A stretch of 50,061 nucleotides of DNA from Bacteroidales bacterium. GTDB taxonomy: Bacteria; Bacteroidota; Bacteroidia; Bacteroidales; Cfx3-03. Under the pieces are notes generated by a model that was not told the origin of the DNA, did not search any database, and worked only from the letters and a program-made list of their open reading frames with translations. A program made the translations under genes and the position numbers. Positions 16,403 to 24,035 of the stretch are shown here, one piece after another (the stretch's first letter is position 1; every line of letters starts with the position of its first letter). Location: contig JAHEYR010000003.1 of the NCBI GenBank assembly GCA_023251485.1, positions 1 through 50,061 of the forward strand, written 5' to 3'.

Positions 16403-16720
16403 TCAGGAAGAGACACTAAATGAGTTACTGCCAAATCCGCCACGTGAGATCGTTCCTTTGTAGCTATTCGAACCAATGTTTGCTCTTTCTGAAATACTTC
16501 CCGAATAAAACCCGGCTCTACGGTAAACACCATTTCGATACATTCCATAAGCATGGAAAGCACAAAAATAACCCATTCCATTTCCCATAGAATGAACATG
16601 AGAATAGTTTGCGGTAGAATCAGCACGCATAAACACCTGTTTACCTTGTTCCTCTTTTTGAGTACAAGCAGAAATAGCGGCCGTCAGTATAACGAGCTGA
16701 ATATATTTAGATTTCTTCAT
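16403..16720 (-). CDS. Gly/Ser-rich lipoprotein, YgiB/UPF0323-like
   Basis: The 105-residue lipoprotein has the signal MKKSKYIQLVILTAAISAC (lipidated Cys19). After a short acidic linker come many Gly, Ser, Tyr and Arg residues: MGNGMGYFCAFHAYGMYR and the closing TISRGGFGSNSFSVSS. The C-terminal SRGGFGSxS motif resembles that of YgiB (DUF1190) and UPF0323 lipoproteins, which are also found directly before a YgiC-type ATP-grasp gene. This suggests that the lipoprotein is the partner or substrate of the neighbouring enzyme; that is inference. Its ATG is two bases after the preceding gene's stop, which implies tight co-expression. Confidence 0.75.
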   Translation of the reverse strand: MKKSKYIQLVILTAAISACTQKEEQGKQVFMRADSTANYSHVHSMGNGMGYFCAFHAYGMYRNGVYRRAGFYSGSISERANIGSNSYKGTISRGGFGSNSFSVSS

Positions 16721-16722
16721 CG

Positions 16723-17046
16723 CTATTTAACTGTAATGTAGAATTCGTAATCCTTTTTAACCGGAACAGTCTGCTTATCACCTTCATTATTCTCAACCTC
16801 CGTTTTCACTAAGCCAAGAGAAGGAATCGTATCCTTATGGACAATCACTTTACTGACTTTGCCAGCTGCCCATATCTTGTGTGTAGTAGTCAAAACATCT
16901 TGCTTATCGTTAAGATGTAATACCGTTAATGACGATTCTATCGAACCATCCTTTTTAACCTCTTTTGTTACATCTTCGTTGTCGCACCCCTGAAGAGCAA
17001 AAAACGTTAGAGACACCGTTAATAATAAAAAAACATTCTTCATCAT
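16723..17046 (-). CDS. Small lipoprotein, function unknown
   Basis: The 107-residue product MMKNVFLLLTVSLTFFALQGC is a lipoprotein (Cys21), followed by a beta-rich domain with repeated V-K-D segments and the end KKDYEFYITVK. I do not recognise the family. I use the ATG at 17046 because a minus-strand -7 element (TACTTTTG, 17082-17075) lies only 29 bases upstream, so the longer start at 17115 would precede the promoter. It is the first gene of the lipoprotein, lipoprotein, ATP-grasp, DUF1289 operon. The two lipoprotein genes are separated by two bases. Confidence 0.7.
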   Translation of the reverse strand: MMKNVFLLLTVSLTFFALQGCDNEDVTKEVKKDGSIESSLTVLHLNDKQDVLTTTHKIWAAGKVSKVIVHKDTIPSLGLVKTEVENNEGDKQTVPVKKDYEFYITVK

Positions 17047-17074
17047 ATTACAAGCGTATATAGGTTTATAATCC

Positions 17075-17082
17075 CAAAAGTA
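17075..17082 (-). promoter_or_regulatory. -7 element of the lipoprotein/ATP-grasp operon
   Basis: CAAAAGTA on the plus strand is TACTTTTG on the minus strand, an exact TAnnTTTG. It is 29 bases from the proposed ATG. I do not see a clear -33 TTTG. Confidence 0.45.
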
Positions 17083-17331
17083 ATCAGAAAAGTATTTACT
17101 AATTAGAAAACACACAAAAAGCTCATCAAATTGCTATTGCATGCTTAAGGATAAAGTATGAAAAGACAGAGATGATGTCGGGAAGATTTTGACATCTCTG
17201 CACGACCATAGCGTGCCCATAAATAAAGTGGGTAAAATATCCGCAATAGCTAAGAATAGTCCATCGGCTACTACAACCGAACATTTTTTAATAACTACTT
17301 TTGCTGACTTAAAACAGCAACTATTATTTTA

Positions 17332-17772
17332 ATGGAAAAGACAATTATAGCACCCAAGCCTGTTTGTACAACGAGACTTGTAAAGGGTGAAGATTTAAAT
17401 CATCATGGAACACTATTTGCCGGAAGAACTGCAGAATGGTTTGTAGAAGCAGGCTTTATTTCAGCAGCTAAATTAGTAAACCCACAAGGGATTGTTTGTT
17501 TGAAAATTCATGGAATGTACTTCACACGACCTGCCCGTCCGGGTCAGATTCTAAATTTCACTTCAAAAATAGTTTTGACAGGAAGAAGTAGTTTGGTATC
17601 GTATATAGAGGTGAAGAAAGATGGCATCGTTGACCCTTTTGTTAGTGGGTTCATCACCTTTATCTATGTAAATGCAGAAACAAAACCGACCGCACATTAC
17701 ATTGAAATTGTACCGGAAACAGAAGAAGACAAAGAACTGCAAGAGCAAGCTAGAAAATTAAAATCAAAATAA
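17332..17772 (+). CDS. Acyl-CoA thioesterase, hotdog fold
   Basis: The 146-residue cytoplasmic protein has the hotdog thioesterase signature GEDLNHHGTLFAGRTAEWFVEAGF (residues 19-42), in which Asn-His-His-Gly-x-Leu-Phe-Gly/Ala-Gly precedes the long helix with the acidic residue Glu35. The rest (IHGMYFTRPARPGQILNFTS, SSLVSYIEVKK) fits the YciA/acyl-CoA hydrolase-like group. It hydrolyses acyl-CoA to free acid and CoA; chain length cannot be told. A TACTTTTG -7 element at 17296-17303 lies 29 bases upstream. It is a single-gene unit. Confidence 0.85.
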   Translation: MEKTIIAPKPVCTTRLVKGEDLNHHGTLFAGRTAEWFVEAGFISAAKLVNPQGIVCLKIHGMYFTRPARPGQILNFTSKIVLTGRSSLVSYIEVKKDGIVDPFVSGFITFIYVNAETKPTAHYIEIVPETEEDKELQEQARKLKSK

Positions 17773-17820
17773 TTCCAGATTTTATTTCCGCTGATATTGC
17801 TTTGTTTTTTTGAGACTGTC

Positions 17821-17868
17821 AAGTATTTTAATTATGTATTTGCATTGAGATACATAATTAAAATACTT
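17821..17868. repeat. Perfect 19-base inverted repeat between thioesterase and comM-like gene
   Basis: AAGTATTTTAATTATGTAT (17821-17839) is perfectly complementary to 17850-17868, with a 10-base loop. It has no T tail, so it is not a classic terminator. It ends 30 bases before the comM-like ATG and could be a regulatory site or mRNA leader hairpin. Confidence 0.7.
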
Positions 17869-17897
17869 ACCTTGCAGACAATATATAAATAACGGCC

Positions 17898-19436
17898 ATG
17901 TTAGTAAAAACGTATGGTAGCACCATCGTTGGAATTAATGCCATTACCATTACAATTGAAGTAAATATAGATATTGGCATAGCATTTTTTTTAGTAGGAC
18001 TCCCGGATAATGCTGTAAAAGAGAGCCATCAGCGAATTGAAGCTGCTTTAAGGAATAATGGATTCAAGATCCCCCAGAAAAAGATAACGATCAATATGGC
18101 TCCTGCCGATTTACGAAAAGAGGGGTCGTCGTATGATTTAACCATCGCTATCGGCATTCTGGCTGCAAGTGAACAGATAAAGTTTGAGCAAGTCGGACAA
18201 TACATCATCATGGGTGAGCTTTCGTTGGATGGAAGTCTTCAACCCATTAAAGGAGCATTGCCAATAGCAATTGAAGCCAGGAAAAGAGGTTTCAAAGGCT
18301 TTATCCTCCCTGAACAGAATGCGCATGAAGCTGCCATAGTGAGTGATCTGGAAATCTATGGAGTTTCTAATATCAAACAAGTCATTGATTTCTTTAATGA
18401 AAAGATTGTTCTGGAGACCACCAAGGTAGATACCAGAGCAGATTTCTTCAGTACAGTTAATGAATATGAGTTTGATTTTAGCGAGGTAAAGGGTCAGGGA
18501 AATATCAAAAGAGCACTAGAGATAGCAGCAGCCGGAGGACACAACATCATTTTGATAGGGCCTCCGGGTTCAGGAAAGTCGATGTTGGCAAAAAGGCTTC
18601 CATCTATCCTGCCTCCACTAAGTTTGCACGAAGCACTCGAAACGACAAAGATCCACTCTGTGGCGGGAAAGATGAAACGACACGACACGTTGGTTTCAGT
18701 ACGACCATTCAGATCGCCACACCATACAACCTCAGATATTGCTTTAGTCGGTGGTGGCGGGAATCCACAACCGGGCGAAATTTCTTTAGCTCATAATGGA
18801 GTTTTGTTTCTTGATGAACTGCCAGAATTTAAACGTGGCGTGCTTGAGGTATTACGACAACCGCTTGAAGACAGAATTATCACTATCAGCAGAGCCAAAG
18901 GAACAGTGGAATATCCTGCCAGCTTTATGTTAGTAGCCGCTATGAATCCCTGCCCTTGTGGTTATTACAATCACCCGGACACACCCTGTGTATGCGATCC
19001 GGGATCAGTGCAAAAGTATCTGAATAAAATCTCAGGTCCCCTACTAGACCGCATTGATTTACATGTAGAGGTTGTTCCTGTTCCCTTTAGCGAACTGACG
19101 AATAACAAGAATGGAGAACAAAGTAAGGATATTAGAACACGTGTCATTGCAGCCCGGCATATTCAGGAAGAACGATTTAAAGATAAAACAGGTATCCATT
19201 GTAATGCACAGATGTCGAGCAAACTGGTTAGAGAATTTTGTAAAATTAACGACAGCGGTTTATCACTTCTGAAGACAGCCATGCAGAAACTCAACCTCTC
19301 AGCTCGAGCCTATGACAAGATCTTAAAAGTATCACGAACCATTGCCGATCTGGATAATAGTGCGGTAATTAAGACTGAACATATTGCGGAGGCTATAAAC
19401 TATCGGAATCTGGATCGCGATACTTGGGGAAGTTGA
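17898..19436 (+). CDS. comM: YifB/ComM family AAA+ ATPase (Mg-chelatase-like)
   Basis: The 512-residue cytoplasmic protein has the full YifB layout: an N-terminal Lon-protease-like domain (residues 1-170, with the NMAPADLRKEGSSYDL stretch), an AAA+ core with Walker A GPPGSGKS (221-228) and a Walker B-type FLDELPEF, and a C-terminal Mg_chelatase_C domain (LSARAYDKILKVSRTIADL). The Cys-rich NPCPCGYYNHPDTPCVC loop is typical. In naturally transformable bacteria ComM is a helicase that extends recombination; in others the role is unsettled. It stands alone behind a 19-bp inverted repeat. Confidence 0.93.
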   Translation: MLVKTYGSTIVGINAITITIEVNIDIGIAFFLVGLPDNAVKESHQRIEAALRNNGFKIPQKKITINMAPADLRKEGSSYDLTIAIGILAASEQIKFEQVGQYIIMGELSLDGSLQPIKGALPIAIEARKRGFKGFILPEQNAHEAAIVSDLEIYGVSNIKQVIDFFNEKIVLETTKVDTRADFFSTVNEYEFDFSEVKGQGNIKRALEIAAAGGHNIILIGPPGSGKSMLAKRLPSILPPLSLHEALETTKIHSVAGKMKRHDTLVSVRPFRSPHHTTSDIALVGGGGNPQPGEISLAHNGVLFLDELPEFKRGVLEVLRQPLEDRIITISRAKGTVEYPASFMLVAAMNPCPCGYYNHPDTPCVCDPGSVQKYLNKISGPLLDRIDLHVEVVPVPFSELTNNKNGEQSKDIRTRVIAARHIQEERFKDKTGIHCNAQMSSKLVREFCKINDSGLSLLKTAMQKLNLSARAYDKILKVSRTIADLDNSAVIKTEHIAEAINYRNLDRDTWGS

Positions 19437-19617
19437 TACTTATTTAAAGAAATAATTATAATAGGGATCAGCCCAAAAAGTTGGGGAGCTTTTGTTTGTT
19501 CACGCTATCCAAAGCATTCCCACCGAAGCCGTCATTCCGACCTTTTGGGAGGAATCTACTATTTCATTGTGAACAGCTATTAGCAGATTTCTCCCAAAAG
19601 GTCGAAATGGCAGGGGA
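19437..19617. other. Repeat-bearing intergenic region after comM-like gene
   Basis: The stretch contains the inverted repeat at 19531-19611 and no gene. A short open frame (19481-19681) covers the repeat only and has no family resemblance. Confidence 0.5.
19531..19611. repeat. Imperfect inverted repeat GTCATTCCGACCTTTTGGGA type
   Basis: A 27-base arm (19531-19557) pairs with 19585-19611 with a few mismatches; the inner 20 bases differ at one place. GTCATTYCGACC...GGAGRAATCT is, as I recall, a dispersed repeat in many Bacteroidota genomes. It could serve as a terminator for the comM-like gene but has no T tail. Confidence 0.65.
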
Positions 19618-19794
19618 TTATTTTATACAATCAATTTGTTTTAGAGAGGCCGTCATTATTTCTCTCAACTTTTCAGACTGATCTATTTTATTCGTACAAG
19701 TGATGGTGGTGATATTTACAACTTGAGGATGACTTAAAGCAAAATGAAGTCGCTCCTTTTGCATATCACCACCATAGTTTTCAAACTTATTACA
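19618..19794 (-). pseudogene. Remnant reading frame, possibly aldo/keto reductase C-terminus
   Basis: A minus-strand frame is open from 19794 and ends in TAA at 19618-19620 without a proper start, encoding 58 codons including FENYGGDMQKERLHFALSHP and QSEKLREIMTASLKQI. The 'RLxFALSHPxV...I' order followed by a short helix resembles the last strand and helix of aldo/keto reductases, where the pattern is 'ALRFALSHPAV...VIPG'. The PG motif is missing. A TGA cuts the frame upstream. I consider it a leftover of a deleted gene; the family call is uncertain. Confidence 0.35.
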
Positions 19795-19819
19795 TCAATT
19801 ACCAATAAAAACCTTAAGG

Positions 19820-20423
19820 CTAATTATTTTGAATCTGAATATTTGTTTCAACTAAGAAATCAGATATCCTGTCATCCTCTTTGAAAAACACTTGATTTAT
19901 ATTCATCTTGATAGGATTGTACAAATCTTTTGGGAATAAACCGCTTTTAAATTCTTGTAATAACTGATCCTTGTTAGCAATGCTATATAACCCGACAAAA
20001 CGCCCCTTTCCTCTATTAATAGCTCCAATTTTCAATAAATAATGCGTTATCAAATGCTTTTCTGTTCCACCTGCTTTATTCTTAGTAACTAAAAAGTAAT
20101 CCTTCACATAAAAAGCCCTTATGTTTTGGATTGTGTTATACGTGTTGCTTAAAATCGCTTTTTTTGTAGTTTTTTTGCAATAAGTAACAGTTTCCAACGT
20201 ACAACCGGCTTGAACAACATCATTCACATTGATAAAAAGATCGCCATCAACTAACAACTGTTTGCTATCCTTATAGATACCAAAGATCATTTCAACGATC
20301 TCGTTGTCTGAATACTGTTCGATATCACTAGACTTTCCATAGTCTACGTATCTTAAACCACTTGTTTCTGGATTTCTACGGATTTGATTAATAATTTCTT
20401 TCCGTACTTTTTTTCATATTCAT
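19820..20423 (-). pseudogene. Hypothetical gene with frameshift in its poly-A start region
   Basis: An uninterrupted frame runs from just after codon 5 to the stop at 19820, but its first in-frame ATG is at 20290, which would give 156 residues. Upstream, the same frame stays open and looks coding (VRKEIINQIRRNPETSG, then LRYVDYGKSSDIEQYSDNEI). It joins an ATG at 20423 (MNMKK) only if the run of seven T at 20408-20414 is changed by one base. Thus the intact protein would have about 200 residues. I do not recognise it; it is soluble, Lys/Asn-rich and has no membrane segment. It could be a true frameshift, a phase-variable homopolymer or a sequencing error. Confidence 0.5.
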
Positions 20424-20602
20424 ATCATTTAATTTTTGATTATTCTATAAAATTACAAATTAATTAAACATTATTATGCATTGGAATCGGAATTAAATAG
20501 ATTATTGAGACAATAAATTATATAACAAAGAAAACATGAAAGCATCAGTCAATTCAGGATGACTTTTTCCTAATTTCTTATGAAACGCCCTTGTTATTCA
20601 TA

Positions 20603-20634
20603 TTTGCATTATTGATAATACTAAAGTAACTTTG
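20603..20634 (+). promoter_or_regulatory. Promoter of the marR-MFS unit
   Basis: TTTG at 20603-20606, a 20-base spacer, and TAACTTTG at 20627-20634 are a near-ideal Bacteroidota promoter. Transcription should start near 20640, about 30 bases before the MarR ATG. Confidence 0.75.
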
Positions 20635-20660
20635 CAAAGAAAATTTAGTAATTTACTTTA
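20622..20660. promoter_or_regulatory. Probable MarR operator half-sites flanking the start
   Basis: TAAAGTAA (20622-20629) overlaps the -7 element, and its reverse complement TTACTTTA lies at 20653-20660 just downstream of the predicted start. Binding at both would block the promoter, which would give autorepression of the marR-MFS unit. Confidence 0.45.
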
Positions 20661-20671
20661 ATAATTATGTC

Positions 20672-21103
20672 ATGCCAGAAATCAATGTTAACGAACTAGC
20701 GGCAAGATTACGAATGACAGTATCCCGTTTAGTAAAAATTGTCAGAAGTGAGGTAAAACATGATGCGTTACTTTCTTTAACTGAACGTTCTACCTTGTCG
20801 ATGATATATCAACATTCAGAAATACTTCCCTCGGAATTAGCTGCGATAGAAAAGGTGACCAGCCAATCTATGTCGCAAATCATCAATAAGCTCTCGCATA
20901 ATGGTTTCATAAATAAAACCCCTTCCACTGAGGACAAAAGAAAAGTTATTATCACGATCACGGCACAGGGGAGGGAATTTATTGAACTGAAAAGGAACAA
21001 GAGCCAGGAATGGCTGGCAAAAGCTATTTCAGAAAAGACTACCGAGGCTGAAAAGGAAATAATTATGCAAGCAATTACAATACTGACAAGACTTGTCGAT
21101 TAA
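20672..21103 (+). CDS. MarR family transcriptional regulator
   Basis: The 143-residue winged-helix protein has the MarR order: an N-terminal dimer helix, LLSLTERSTLSMIYQHSEI, the recognition part VTSQSMSQIINKLSHNGFI, and the wing STEDKRKVIITITAQGREFI, ending in a long C-terminal dimer helix. MarR proteins usually repress a neighbouring transporter and release DNA upon ligand binding. The MFS transporter starts five bases after its stop, so both are on one transcript, and repeated TAAAGTAA/TTACTTTA half-sites around the promoter suggest autoregulation. The ligand is unknown. Confidence 0.9.
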   Translation: MPEINVNELAARLRMTVSRLVKIVRSEVKHDALLSLTERSTLSMIYQHSEILPSELAAIEKVTSQSMSQIINKLSHNGFINKTPSTEDKRKVIITITAQGREFIELKRNKSQEWLAKAISEKTTEAEKEIIMQAITILTRLVD

Positions 21104-21108
21104 ACCAG

Positions 21109-22380
21109 ATGAATACCAATATATTTAGGGCGTTTCACAGTCGCAATTACAGCTTATATTTCGCTGGGCAATCGGTATCGCTGATCGGGACATGGATGCA
21201 GCGCACTGCGGTCTATTGGCTGGTATTTGTACAAACCCATTCAACTTTTATGCTGGGTCTGGCTGTATTTGCAACGCAATTTCCTTCGTTTCTTTTTTCA
21301 CCTTGGGGTGGTGTTATATCTGACAGATATAGCCGTTATCGCGTTACGCTCATCACTCAAATAGCATCTATGATTCAGGCTTCGCTGCTTGCTGCATTGG
21401 TTATCTTCACCCATTATACGGTTTGGGAGATATTTGCACTCAGTGTTGTGTTGGGCATTATCAATGCTTTTGACCTGCCAGCCCGACAATCGATGGTGAA
21501 TGAAATGGTCGATAAGAAAGAAGATCTGCCAAATGCTATTGCACTTAATTCGTCGATGGCAAAATTAGCATGGCTAATAGGACCTGCTATTTCGGGTATC
21601 GTGTTAGAGAAACTCGGTGCCGGAACTTGCTTTCTGATCAATGCATTCAGTTATATGGCAGTCATAGCCTCGCTCTTATGTATGAATTTTCCGGCCTTTA
21701 TACCCCATGACCATTCAAAAAAAGTAATGAAGGAATTTAAAGAAGGGTTTGTTTATCTAAAGGAGACTCCTTCTATCGGACTGTTAATTTTAATGCTCGC
21801 TTGTGTCAGTTTATTTGTGTTGCCTTACAACACGTTGCTGCCTGTTTATGCAAAGATTATTTTCAAAGGAACAGCCTCTACTTTTGGTTATCTGAACAGT
21901 TTCATAGGACTTGGAGCACTCATTGGCGCTTTCTTTCTGGTATCCTTAAAGTCGAGCGCCAATTTAACAAAAATACTGGTTATCAATCTAGTGATATTTG
22001 GGGCTGCATTAGTTCTGTTCTCTCACATGACAAATTTCCCGATTGCCTTGTTCTTTGCGATGCTGGCAGGTTTCGCGATGATGTCGCAAACGACCATTGG
22101 CAACACCATTATTCAAACCAACGCATCTGCTGAAATGAGAGGAAGGGTTATCAGCTTTTTCGCAATGGCCTTATTTGGGATGCAGCCTTTGGGAGGATTA
22201 TTGATTGGTTCAGTATCACAATATATAGGCGCACCTAATACTGTTTTAGCTGAGGGGATTGCTGCTATTTCAACAGCTCTAATATTTGCACCACTTCTAA
22301 GAAAAAACAAGGCTAAAGGAAAAGACGATCGAAAATCGACTGAAACAGAAGCTCTAATGGAGACAACAAATCACGAATAA
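21109..22380 (+). CDS. MFS efflux transporter (EntS/MFS_3-like)
   Basis: A 423-residue inner-membrane protein with about 12 hydrophobic segments. The start SRNYSLYFAGQSVSLIGTWM and the GVISDRYSRYRVTLITQ loop (cytoplasmic loop 2-3 with D-R-Y-S-R) are typical of the MFS_3/enterobactin exporter-like group, which exports drugs or siderophores by proton antiport. The tail is charged (KAKGKDDRKSTETEA). Its position directly behind a marR gene suggests induced efflux of a small toxic molecule. The substrate cannot be predicted. Confidence 0.9.
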   Translation: MNTNIFRAFHSRNYSLYFAGQSVSLIGTWMQRTAVYWLVFVQTHSTFMLGLAVFATQFPSFLFSPWGGVISDRYSRYRVTLITQIASMIQASLLAALVIFTHYTVWEIFALSVVLGIINAFDLPARQSMVNEMVDKKEDLPNAIALNSSMAKLAWLIGPAISGIVLEKLGAGTCFLINAFSYMAVIASLLCMNFPAFIPHDHSKKVMKEFKEGFVYLKETPSIGLLILMLACVSLFVLPYNTLLPVYAKIIFKGTASTFGYLNSFIGLGALIGAFFLVSLKSSANLTKILVINLVIFGAALVLFSHMTNFPIALFFAMLAGFAMMSQTTIGNTIIQTNASAEMRGRVISFFAMALFGMQPLGGLLIGSVSQYIGAPNTVLAEGIAAISTALIFAPLLRKNKAKGKDDRKSTETEALMETTNHE

Positions 22381-22503
22381 GAATGGAAAAGGGACTCATG
22401 TAGCAGAAGGAAATTGCATAATTCCGATTACTGTTTTTAATGCATTGCGGAACCACATCACACGTATTAAAAAAAAGAAAATTCACTTATTAAGTTCTAA
22501 GAT

Positions 22504-22821
22504 ATGGAAACAATACTATGGTATAATTACCTCGCTGCATTTTTTGCAGGAGCCATTCTAGCAAACGCAGTACCACATTTTACACATGGGATTTCGGGAG
22601 ATAAATTCCCAACTCCGTTTGCTAAGCCACATGGAAAAGGACTTTCGTCGCCTGTCACTAACACATTATGGGCGTGCTGTAATCTATTGGCCGGTTATAT
22701 TCTATTCAGTGTAAGTAATATCGCTTCAAATAACAAAATTTTACTGCTGGTATTTTTCATCGGAATAGTTTCTATCAGTTTACTGTCAAGCAACACCTTT
22801 TCAAAAAAAGAAAAAGAATAA
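22504..22821 (+). CDS. Conserved small membrane protein, function unknown
   Basis: This 105-residue protein has two or three hydrophobic segments (residues 5-25, 55-72 and 78-97) with the conserved loop ANAVPHFTHGISGDKFPTPF and KGLSSPVTNTLWA. I recall this sequence type as widespread in Bacteroidota and Proteobacteria with no known function. The last base of its stop TAA is also the first base of the next gene's ATG (22821), so it is translationally coupled to the isochorismatase-fold gene. A charged tail (FSKKEKE) is cytoplasmic. Confidence 0.75.
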   Translation: METILWYNYLAAFFAGAILANAVPHFTHGISGDKFPTPFAKPHGKGLSSPVTNTLWACCNLLAGYILFSVSNIASNNKILLLVFFIGIVSISLLSSNTFSKKEKE

Positions 22822-23399
22822 TGGAACAGAATAATCATCATCAAAACACGGCACTATTAGTAATGGATGTCCAGCATGCTACTGTAAAAAATTTAAAGGA
22901 TAGTACAGCTTTCTTTAATTCGCTGGAAAACGCCATTCAAACAGCCCGGAACAACAAGATACTGGTCATCTATGTTGTACTTGGATTTAGAAAGAACTAC
23001 CCAGAAGCTAGTCCGAATAATAAATCGTTTTCGCGACTAAAGAACGGGGTCATGAATCTAGATACGGAAGAAGCAACACGAATTCATGAATCGATTGCAC
23101 CACAACCTGATGATATCATTGTAACAAAAAAGAGAGTGAGCGCATTTACAGGTAGTGACTTGGAAGTGGTATTAAGATCGTTCGAAATAAAACATCTTGT
23201 GCTTACAGGCATTGCAACCAGTGGAGTGGTTTTATCAACCTTACGTGAAGCAGCCGATAAAGATTATGTACTCACTGTCCTTTCTGATTGTTGCGCGGAT
23301 ATGGACGAAGAAGTTCATCGGGTGCTTACAACCAAAATCTTCACCCGGCAGGCAGAAGTGATTAAAACAAAAGAATGGCGGGCTAATAACAAACTATAA
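22821..23399 (+). CDS. Isochorismatase-fold hydrolase lacking the usual cysteine
   Basis: The 192-residue cytoplasmic protein has the isochorismatase-like cysteine hydrolase fold: ALLVMDVQ with Asp16, the Lys region VTKKRVSAF (Lys103/104) and a Rossmann-like core ending in LSDCCADMDEEVH. The nucleophile site, normally Gly-x-x-Thr-x-x-Cys-Val, reads GIATSGVVLST, with Val136 where cysteine is expected. I recall a subgroup with this TSGVVLST form, so it is probably a subfamily trait and not a fresh mutation. Such a protein may bind but not cleave by a Cys mechanism. It overlaps the preceding small membrane protein gene by one base. Confidence 0.82.
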   Translation: MEQNNHHQNTALLVMDVQHATVKNLKDSTAFFNSLENAIQTARNNKILVIYVVLGFRKNYPEASPNNKSFSRLKNGVMNLDTEEATRIHESIAPQPDDIIVTKKRVSAFTGSDLEVVLRSFEIKHLVLTGIATSGVVLSTLREAADKDYVLTVLSDCCADMDEEVHRVLTTKIFTRQAEVIKTKEWRANNKL

Positions 23400-23427
23400 T
23401 ACTCAATAATTCAAACGCTCCCTTTTA

Positions 23428-23976
23428 TTAATTATGCAGATCTAAGTCGGTTGTATTATCGAACACGGGTGTTTGCAGTTCGTGTGATATTTCATTGGCG
23501 ACTTTGATAATGAAATCACCATCTCCCGACAGAAGCTCTATCTCTTTATGAGGTAAAACCATGACAAGTTTAAATACTTCATCTGTTTCAGTTCTGCTGA
23601 TAGAAAGGACACTCATGACTTGAGTTTCGCGGGTCTTAATTATCTGAAGCTTTAATAACGACTTTATACTTTCCCATTCGCCTCTTCGAATTGCAAAAAA
23701 CCCAATATATCTTTTTAATCGTCGTTTGTCCGTATCTATTATTATTCCTGATTTCAGGAAAAGGCAAAGTAATGATATTACGAAAACTAACAGTCCTTTC
23801 CAATCTAGAAGCACCATTCTCCAAATACTGACACCAAACAATATAACCCCCAAATAAATAAAATTTGGAGGGAGACTACCTGTCTTGTATTTTAAAATCA
23901 TCGTGTTATTCTTATATCGGTTTCGAAATATCCATTTGATGTCTTTATCCAGTTGAAATATCTGGATTGTAGTCAT
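23428..23976 (-). CDS. Membrane protein of unknown function
   Basis: The longest reading has 182 residues, with two hydrophobic segments near residues 38-56 and 58-76 and a C-terminal soluble beta-rich domain (RRLKRYIGFFAIRRGEWESI, VMVLPHKEIELLSGDG). The order of two membrane helices and a domain with an ITxDxRRxxRY-like start recalls bacterial PH-like membrane proteins, but I cannot confirm it. A second possible start at 23901 (MILKYKTGSLPPN) would remove 25 residues without loss of either helix. It converges with the isochorismatase-fold gene and lies alone. Confidence 0.6.
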   Translation of the reverse strand: MTTIQIFQLDKDIKWIFRNRYKNNTMILKYKTGSLPPNFIYLGVILFGVSIWRMVLLDWKGLLVFVISLLCLFLKSGIIIDTDKRRLKRYIGFFAIRRGEWESIKSLLKLQIIKTRETQVMSVLSISRTETDEVFKLVMVLPHKEIELLSGDGDFIIKVANEISHELQTPVFDNTTDLDLHN

Positions 23977-24035
23977 CCAAAGCTTTATGCCAAATAGTAT
24001 GATAATCTGTTATATTTTAGCCAATTCATTTTCTC

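Noticed and set aside
16360-16626. An 88-residue minus-strand frame overlapping the Gly/Ser lipoprotein
   Set aside because: It is an out-of-frame shadow; the overlapping frame has a lipoprotein signal, correct spacing and a family-like C-terminus.
19481-19681. A 66-residue plus-strand gene
   Set aside because: It covers both arms of an inverted repeat and overlaps a coding-like remnant on the other strand; it has no recognisable domain.
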